From Nocardioides halotolerans DSM 19273 (GTDB lineage: Bacteria > Actinomycetota > Actinomycetes > Propionibacteriales > Nocardioidaceae), in assembly GCF_000422805.1 (NCBI RefSeq), contig NZ_KE383922.1, positions 485,772-549,771 of the forward strand: a stretch of 64,000 nt of DNA. Reading direction: 5' to 3'. The notes beneath the pieces were generated by a model that worked only from the letters and a program-made list of their open reading frames with translations, did no database searches and was not told where the DNA came from. The position numbers and the translations under genes were made by a program. Below are positions 59,015 through 64,000 of this stretch, in pieces. Every line of letters starts with the position of its first letter. The stretch's first letter is position 1.

Positions 59015-59863
59015 GTGATTCAGCTCGAGGAGGTCGAGGGTCTCGTCGACCCGGTCGTCGTCGCCGCGTTCGAGGGCTGGAACGACGCCGCGGACGCCGC
59101 CTCGTCGGCCGTCGACCACCTGATGCGGGTGTGGAACGCGCGGGTCGTGGGCGCGATCGACCCCGACGAGTTCTACGACTTCCAGGTCAACCGGCCCCTG
59201 GTCGGCACCGACCCGGCCGGGCACCGGCAGATCACCTGGCCGGGGACGACGCTGGCGATCGCGTCGCCGCCCGACCTCGACCGCGACATCATCCTGCTGC
59301 GCGGGATCGAGCCGAACATGAAGTGGCGGCAGTTCTGCGCCGAGCTGCTCGCGGCCTGCGACGACCTCGGCGGCCAGCTCGTCGTCACGCTGGGGGCGCT
59401 GCTCGCCGACACTCCCCACACCCGGCCGATCCCGGTCTCGGGCACGGCCACCGAGCCCGAGCTGGTCGACCGGCTCAAGCTCGAACAGTCGACGTACGAA
59501 GGACCGACCGGCATCGTCGGCGTGCTCCAGGACGCGTGCTCCAAGCTCGACATCCCGGCGGTGTCCTACTGGGCGGCGGTGCCGCACTACGTCGCGCAGC
59601 CGCCCTGCCCCAAGGCCACGCTGGCCCTGCTCGGGCAGCTCGAGGACCTGCTGGAGGCCAGCATCCCGCTCGGTGACCTGCCCGAGGACGCCCGCGCCTG
59701 GGAGCGCGGCGTCGACGAGCTCGCCGAGGAGGACGAGGACGTCGCCGACTACGTCCGCTCGCTCGAGGAGACCCGCGACACCACCGAGCTGCCCGAGGCC
59801 TCCGGCGAGGCCATCGCCCGGGAGTTCGAGCGCTACCTCAAGCGGCGTCAGGGCGGGGAGTAG
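59015..59863 (+). CDS. PAC2 family protein
   Basis: A 282-residue PAC2-fold protein, related to eukaryotic proteasome assembly chaperone 2. VVVAAFEGWNDAADAASSAV is the first block, ILLRGIEPNMKWRQFCAELL the next, and VSYWAAVPHYVAQPPCPKAT the third. An acidic segment (EEDEDVADYVRSLEE) near the C terminus. Counterpart of Rv2125 beside metH. Bacterial PAC2 proteins have not been shown to build proteasomes. TAGACT is six bases before the GTG. Confidence 0.9.
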   Translation: MIQLEEVEGLVDPVVVAAFEGWNDAADAASSAVDHLMRVWNARVVGAIDPDEFYDFQVNRPLVGTDPAGHRQITWPGTTLAIASPPDLDRDIILLRGIEPNMKWRQFCAELLAACDDLGGQLVVTLGALLADTPHTRPIPVSGTATEPELVDRLKLEQSTYEGPTGIVGVLQDACSKLDIPAVSYWAAVPHYVAQPPCPKATLALLGQLEDLLEASIPLGDLPEDARAWERGVDELAEEDEDVADYVRSLEETRDTTELPEASGEAIAREFERYLKRRQGGE

Positions 59864-59871
59864 CCGCGGGG

Positions 59872-59899
59872 CAGTTTCACCGGGTACCCGGTGAAACTG
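59872..59899. terminator. Perfect 28-bp palindrome, likely terminator
   Basis: The left 14 bases CAGTTTCACCGGGT are followed directly by their exact reverse complement. It lies between the stops of the convergent PAC2 (59863) and mshC (59985) genes. A decayed copy at about 59934-59960 shares GGGTACCCGGTGAA. It is a possible two-way terminator or a dispersed repeat. Confidence 0.65.
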
Positions 59900-59984
59900 G
59901 CGCTGCCCGCACGGAACTCCATCAGGTCAGCGGGAGTTTCTTCGGGTACCCGGTGAATCCTGTGACCCGTGGGGCTCATGAGAC

Positions 59985-61223
59985 CTACAGCGCCAAGCCC
60001 AGCGCGGCGTCCAGCAGCGCGTGGATGGTCAGCGCGGCGTCCTCGTCGGAGGTGTCGGCGAGGCCGGTGGTGCCGAGGGTCGCGTCGACCCAGGCCTGCA
60101 CGGCCGCGACGGCTCGCGGGGCGTCGAGGTCGTCGGCCAGGGCGGCCAGCACCTCGGTGACGACCGGCCCGGCGGGGGCGCCGGCGCCGAGGGAGAGGGC
60201 CCGCCGCCAGTCCGCGAGCGTGTCGACGGCGTCCCAGAGGTCGCTGTCGAGCCACTCCCAGTCGGAGCGGAAGTGGTGGCGCAGGAGCACCAGCCGGATC
60301 GCCATCGGGTCGACGTCGCTGTTGCGGAGCGCGGAGACGAAGACCAGGTTGCCCTTCGACTTCGACATCTTCTCGCCGTCGTAGGCCACCATCCCGGCGT
60401 GGCTGTAGACCTTCGCGAACGGCCCCGACGGGTCGGCGACCTGCGCGTGGCCGGCGCACATCTCGTGGTGCGGGAAGACGAGGTCGCTGCCGCCGCCCTG
60501 CACGTCGAACGCGACGCCGAGGTGCTCGCGGGCGATGGCCGCGCACTCGATGTGCCAGCCGGGCCGGCCCGGGCCGAGCGGGCTGTCCCAGTGCGGCTCG
60601 CCGTCGCGCGGCCCGCGCCACACCACGCAGTCGAGCGGGTCCTTCTTCCCGGGCCGCTCGGGGTCGCCGCCGCGCTCGGGGTAGATCTCCAGCATCGCGT
60701 CGCGGTCGAAGCCAGACTCCTGGCCGAACGCCGGGTCCGCGGTCACCGAGAAGTAGAGGTCGTCGTCGACGCGGTAGACCGAGCCGGACTCCTGCAGCCG
60801 CTCGATGAGGCCCACCGCGAGCGGGATCGACTCGACCGCGCCGATGAAGTGGTCCGGCGGCAGCACCCGTAGGGCTTGCATGTCCTGGCGGAACAGCTCG
60901 GTCTCGCGCTCGGCCAGCTCGGTCCAGTCGACGTTGACCTTGGTGGCCCGCTCCAGCAGCGGGTCGTCGACGTCGGTGACGTTCTCGACGAAGACCACCT
61001 CGTGGCCGGCGTTGCGCCAGGCGCGGTTGAGCAGGTCGAAGGCGACGTAGGTCGCCGCGTGGCCCATGTGCGTGGCGTCGTAGGGCGTGATGCCGCAGAC
61101 GTAGAGCCGCGCCGGGCCGTCCGGAGCAGTCGTGACCTTGGCGCCCGTCGCGGTGTCGAAGAGCGCCACCGGAGGTCCCGTGACCGGGAGCTGGGGCACC
61201 TCGGGGGCCGGCCATGCACGCAT
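59985..61223 (-). CDS. mshC: Mycothiol cysteine ligase MshC
   Basis: A 412-residue enzyme derived from cysteinyl-tRNA synthetase. [20 protein letters not shown] carries the zinc Cys and HMGH nucleotide motif, [16 protein letters not shown] the Cys-binding part, [20 protein letters not shown] another Cys-AMP block, and [15 protein letters not shown] the KMSKS loop. It is shorter than the tRNA enzyme. It joins cysteine to glucosaminyl-inositol. ATG with TAGGCT six bases upstream. Confidence 0.95.
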   Translation of the reverse strand: MRAWPAPEVPQLPVTGPPVALFDTATGAKVTTAPDGPARLYVCGITPYDATHMGHAATYVAFDLLNRAWRNAGHEVVFVENVTDVDDPLLERATKVNVDWTELAERETELFRQDMQALRVLPPDHFIGAVESIPLAVGLIERLQESGSVYRVDDDLYFSVTADPAFGQESGFDRDAMLEIYPERGGDPERPGKKDPLDCVVWRGPRDGEPHWDSPLGPGRPGWHIECAAIAREHLGVAFDVQGGGSDLVFPHHEMCAGHAQVADPSGPFAKVYSHAGMVAYDGEKMSKSKGNLVFVSALRNSDVDPMAIRLVLLRHHFRSDWEWLDSDLWDAVDTLADWRRALSLGAGAPAGPVVTEVLAALADDLDAPRAVAAVQAWVDATLGTTGLADTSDEDAALTIHALLDAALGLAL

Positions 61224-61293
61224 GCGGGAAGCCTAAAGGTGACGTGTGCAGCTTCCAGCATTGGCTGCGGAAGGTTTCGACCCGGCTGCGCGG

Positions 61294-62064
61294 TCAGAAC
61301 GGCGGCCAGGGGATCGCCGGGTAGGACCCTCGCGGGGCCGGCATCACGGCCCGGTCGACCAGCCGCCGGCAGCGCGCCGCCAGGGCGTCGAGCTCGGCGT
61401 CGGTGAGGTGGGCCGACAGCAGGTCGCCCAGGGCACCCGACAGCTCCTTGCCGACGCGCAGCACCGCGGCCAGGTCGTCCTCGGGCACGGGCTCTCCGAG
61501 CCAGCCCCACAGGACGGTGCGCAGCTTGTGCTCCTCGTGGAAGGTGACTCCGTGGTCGACACCGAAGCGGTGCCCGTCGGCCATCTCCAGCACGTGCCCG
61601 CCCTTGCGGTCGGCGTTGTTGACCACCACGTCGAAGACCGCCATCCGTCGCAGCGGCTCGGAGTCCTCGTGGACGAGCGACACTGGCAGGTCGCGACCGT
61701 CCACGCCGTCGAAGACGTGCTTCCACCCGGGCGGCGTAGCGCCCTCCTCGACCAGCGTCACGGCCTCCTGGTCGGGGTCCGGCTCCTGCCAGACCTGCAC
61801 CATGCCGGGGCCGTGCGGGCCGTCGCGCAGCCAGGTCGGCGGGACGACCTCCCAGCCGAGCGCCTCGGAGACGTGCCGGGCGGCCACCTCGCGGTCCGCG
61901 AGCGTGCCGTTCGGGAAGTCCCACAGCGGCCGCTCCCCCGCGACCGGCTTGTAGACGACCTTGACGTCTCCGATCTGGCCCAGGAACGTCGCGTTGGACG
62001 CCGGCATGATCCGGCCGTGGAGCACCAGCTCGCCCTGCTCGAGCTCGGCGGTCGGAGCGCTCAT
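61294..62064 (-). CDS. SCO1664 family protein
   Basis: A 256-residue protein. VVYKPVAGERPLWDFPNGTL is the conserved nucleotide-type block, FDVVVNNADRKGGHVLEMAD and GVDHGVTFHEEHKLRTVLWG match a kinase-like catalytic region (N-N-A-D-R-K-G-G-H and H-G-V). The fold resembles HipA/PI3K-like kinases. It sits in the conserved group with DUF3090 and phosphomutase genes. Activity unproven. Confidence 0.87.
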   Translation of the reverse strand: MSAPTAELEQGELVLHGRIMPASNATFLGQIGDVKVVYKPVAGERPLWDFPNGTLADREVAARHVSEALGWEVVPPTWLRDGPHGPGMVQVWQEPDPDQEAVTLVEEGATPPGWKHVFDGVDGRDLPVSLVHEDSEPLRRMAVFDVVVNNADRKGGHVLEMADGHRFGVDHGVTFHEEHKLRTVLWGWLGEPVPEDDLAAVLRVGKELSGALGDLLSAHLTDAELDALAARCRRLVDRAVMPAPRGSYPAIPWPPF

Positions 62065-62074
62065 CTCCGGCGGC

Positions 62075-62659
62075 TCACGACACCCCGGGGTCTCGCCGCC
62101 GGAAGCCGTTGGCGCGGACGCACAGGTGCCCCTCGGGGTCGATCGGGTTGCCGCAGAACGGGCAGGTCGGCCGGCCGGCCTCGAGCACCTGGGCCGCGCG
62201 CTTGACAAAGGCGCGGGCGCTGCCGGCGTCGATCCGGACCAGGAACACCTCGTCGGGCTCGGGCTCGGTGAGCTCCTCGTCGAGCTGGTCGGGGCTGACC
62301 ACCGCCGCCTCGGTGTAGGGGAAGACCTCGATGACGACCCGCTCGTCGTCGGGGTCCCACGACAGCGTCATCGTGCCGGCGCGGAACTCCTCCTCGATCG
62401 GCTGCTCCAGCGGGTCGGAGTCCTCCAGCCCGAGCGGCGCGACGGCAGGGATCACCGACTGGGTGCTGTCGCTGGACATCACCTCGTCGAGCAGCTGGTC
62501 GATCCGCTCGCTGAGCGCCGCGACCTGCTGCTTCTCGAGGGAGACGCTGGTGATGCGGGCGCCGCTGCGCGCCTGGAGGAAGAACGTGCGCTGCCCGGGC
62601 TCGCCCACGGTGCCGGTGACGAAGCGCTCCGGCGGGTCGAATCCGTGGATCAGCGGCAT
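62075..62659 (-). CDS. DUF3090 family protein
   Basis: A 194-residue protein. HGFDPPERFVTGTVGEPGQR and TFFLQARSGARITSVSLEKQ are the defining N-terminal blocks; CPFCGNPIDPEGHLC near the C terminus is a candidate four-ligand zinc finger. TAAGGT precedes the ATG by 6 nt. Its conserved partner is the SCO1664-type gene, 10 nt downstream. Function unknown. Confidence 0.88.
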   Translation of the reverse strand: MPLIHGFDPPERFVTGTVGEPGQRTFFLQARSGARITSVSLEKQQVAALSERIDQLLDEVMSSDSTQSVIPAVAPLGLEDSDPLEQPIEEEFRAGTMTLSWDPDDERVVIEVFPYTEAAVVSPDQLDEELTEPEPDEVFLVRIDAGSARAFVKRAAQVLEAGRPTCPFCGNPIDPEGHLCVRANGFRRRDPGVS

Positions 62660-62681
62660 GACATCACCTTAGGCACGCTTC

Positions 62682-63398
62682 CTAGGCGGGCGCGCCCGGC
62701 CCCGCACCCCCGCCCACCGCCGCGTCGTCGGCCTTCTTGCGGCGGCGCGCCGGCTTCGCCGGGGGCTTGAGCCACGACAGGTCGCCGGCGTGCGTGTTGG
62801 TCGCGAGCACGTAGGGACGGGTGGCGGTGTAGCGCACGATCGAGACCGATGCGGGATCGACCTGGAGCCGCTGGAACAGGTCGAGGTGCATCCCCAGGGC
62901 GTCCGCCAGGACCGACTTGATGATGTCGCCGTGGCTGACCGCGACCCAGACCGCGCCGGCACCGTGCTCGGCCTCGTACAGCGCGTCGAGGCGGCGTACG
63001 GCGGCGACCGAGCGGGCCTGCATCGCCGCCATCGACTCGCCGTCCGGGAACGCCGCCGCGGACGGCTGGGTCTGCACCGTCTTCCAGAGCGGCTCCTTGG
63101 CCAGCTCGCGCAGCGACCGGCCCTGCCAGGCGCCGTAGTCGCACTCGGTGATGCCCCGCTCGGTGGCGGTGGCCGGCGTCCCGTCCTGGGCCCGGAGGAT
63201 CGCCCTCGCGGTCTGCCGGCAGCGCTCGAGCGGGCTGGTCACGACGGCGGCGAGCGGGACGGCGGCGAGCCGCTCGGCGGTCCGGGCCGCCTGGGCCGCA
63301 CCGGTGTCGTCGAGCCGCACGCCCGCCGTCCGGCCGGCGAGGACACCGGCGGTGTTGGCGGTCGTGCGGCCGTGCCGGACGAGGATCACGGTTGCCAC
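62682..63398 (-). CDS. Histidine phosphatase/phosphomutase (MSMEG_4193 family)
   Basis: A 238-residue histidine phosphatase. LVRHGRTTANTAGVLAGRTA holds the R-H-G phosphohistidine motif, SPLERCRQTARAIL the second Arg, ITECDYGAWQGRSLRELAKE the acid, and VWVAVSHGDIIKSVLADALG the second His. The basic tail (PPAKPARRRKKADD) is typical for the family. GTG with TACGCT seven bases upstream. Substrate unknown. Confidence 0.9.
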   Translation of the reverse strand: MATVILVRHGRTTANTAGVLAGRTAGVRLDDTGAAQAARTAERLAAVPLAAVVTSPLERCRQTARAILRAQDGTPATATERGITECDYGAWQGRSLRELAKEPLWKTVQTQPSAAAFPDGESMAAMQARSVAAVRRLDALYEAEHGAGAVWVAVSHGDIIKSVLADALGMHLDLFQRLQVDPASVSIVRYTATRPYVLATNTHAGDLSWLKPPAKPARRRKKADDAAVGGGAGPGAPA

Positions 63399-63453
63399 GC
63401 AGAGGAGCGTAGGCCGCCCCACCCGACGACCTACGGGGGCTACCGTCCCTCTT

Positions 63454-64000
63454 GTGATCGTCGACAGCGCGCTCTACCGCAAGGGCCAGCGCGTGGAGGT
63501 CGACTGCTTCCCCCACGAGTTCGACAAGCTGCGGGCCGAGGCGGCCGACGACGGCGACTTCGTCTGGGTCGGCCTCTACAAGCCCAGCGAAGGCGAGCTC
63601 GCCGACGTCGCGGAGGCGTTCGGGCTGCACCGGCTGGCGGTCGAGGACGCGCTCAAGGCGCACCAGCGACCCAAGCTCGAGCGCTACGGCGACAGCCTGT
63701 TCCTCACCCTCAAGACGCTCTGGTACGTCGACGAGGAGGACGCCGTCGAGACCGGCGAGATCAACCTGTTCGCCGGACGCGACTTCGTGGTCACGGTCCG
63801 GCACGGCCGCGGCTCGGAGCTGCACTCCGCCCGCTCGCGGCTCGAGGGGCAGGAGGCGGTGCTGACCCACGGTCCGTCCGCGGTGATCTACGCCGTCTGC
63901 GACACCGCCGTCGACGGCTACTCCGACGTCGTCGACGAGCTGCAGGTCGACGTCGACGAGATCGAGAGCTCGGTCTTCTCCCCCGCCCGCACCGACGACT
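63454..64000 (+). CDS. corA: CorA-type magnesium transporter, 5' part
   Basis: The first 182 codons of a CorA protein are visible, running off the window. DFVWVGLYKPSEGELADVAE, FGLHRLAVEDALKAHQRPKL, ERYGDSLFLTLKTLWYVDEE and DFVVTVRHGRGSELHSARSR match the cytoplasmic funnel domain; the membrane helices and GMN motif lie beyond the edge. The protein imports Mg2+. TACCGT is seven bases before the GTG. Divergent from the phosphomutase-like gene (55 nt between starts). Confidence 0.9.
   Translation, partial: MIVDSALYRKGQRVEVDCFPHEFDKLRAEAADDGDFVWVGLYKPSEGELADVAEAFGLHRLAVEDALKAHQRPKLERYGDSLFLTLKTLWYVDEEDAVETGEINLFAGRDFVVTVRHGRGSELHSARSRLEGQEAVLTHGPSAVIYAVCDTAVDGYSDVVDELQVDVDEIESSVFSPARTDD

Overview
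The window is about 73% GC by eye, with almost every third codon position G or C, many GTG starts and very short gaps. It carries a full Pup-proteasome system (Pup, PrcA, PrcB, ARC/Mpa ATPase, Dop, PafA, PafB, PafC), mycothiol ligase MshC, RbpA, a WhiB protein and separate Ppm1 and Lnt genes. This fits an aerobic, free-living actinobacterium; Nocardioidaceae (Nocardioides-like) is my best guess from gene content and the style of the dispersed repeats, not from a database search.

Layout. 0-15.5 kb is an accessory stretch: two MarR-regulated efflux-type loci with visible operators, a small sugar operon (DJ-1/PfpI, GH4 glycosidase, BadF-type kinase), a MazEF-type toxin-antitoxin pair, a WhiB7-like regulator, an AraC-VOC-DUF1059-UvrA-like operon, and two copies of a 50-51 residue cysteine-rich micro-protein. 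15.6-23.7 kb holds a fusion of an XRE DNA-binding domain to a MurA-type enzyme, a 160-bp tandem repeat, a glycerophosphodiesterase, a UMF1 transporter, rbpA with a near-perfect SigR-type promoter, and fxsA-ppm1-lnt. 24-30.8 kb is a lysine-fermentation type locus: kdd-kamD-kamE-kal runs leftward and kamA rightward from a shared 89-bp region with a long palindrome; a frameshifted GNAT gene and an Lrp-type regulator follow. 30.8-55 kb is the conserved actinobacterial block (5'-3' exonuclease, helY, tatC, tatA, pafC, pafB, FKBP, pafA, prcA, prcB, pup, dop, arc/mpa, trmI, M50 protease, RecB-like nuclease), in an order close to Mycobacterium tuberculosis Rv2090-Rv2119, interrupted by several extra genes. 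55-64 kb holds metH, PAC2, mshC, an SCO1664-like gene, a DUF3090 gene, a phosphomutase-like gene and the start of corA, also a conserved actinobacterial neighbourhood.

How the genes work together. Pup is made from a leaderless start and is linked to targets by PafA, removed by Dop, and pupylated proteins are unfolded by ARC into PrcAB; Pup here already ends in Glu, so Dop is not needed to activate it. The kam genes would take L-lysine through beta-lysine and 3,5-diaminohexanoate towards crotonyl-CoA, but the cleavage enzyme Kce is not in the window. MetH and KamDE both need cobalamin.

Transcription. At about 28 genes a TANNNT hexamer sits exactly 6 or 7 nt before the start codon, the signature of leaderless mRNA. 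No rRNA, tRNA, CRISPR array, prophage or insertion sequence was recognised.
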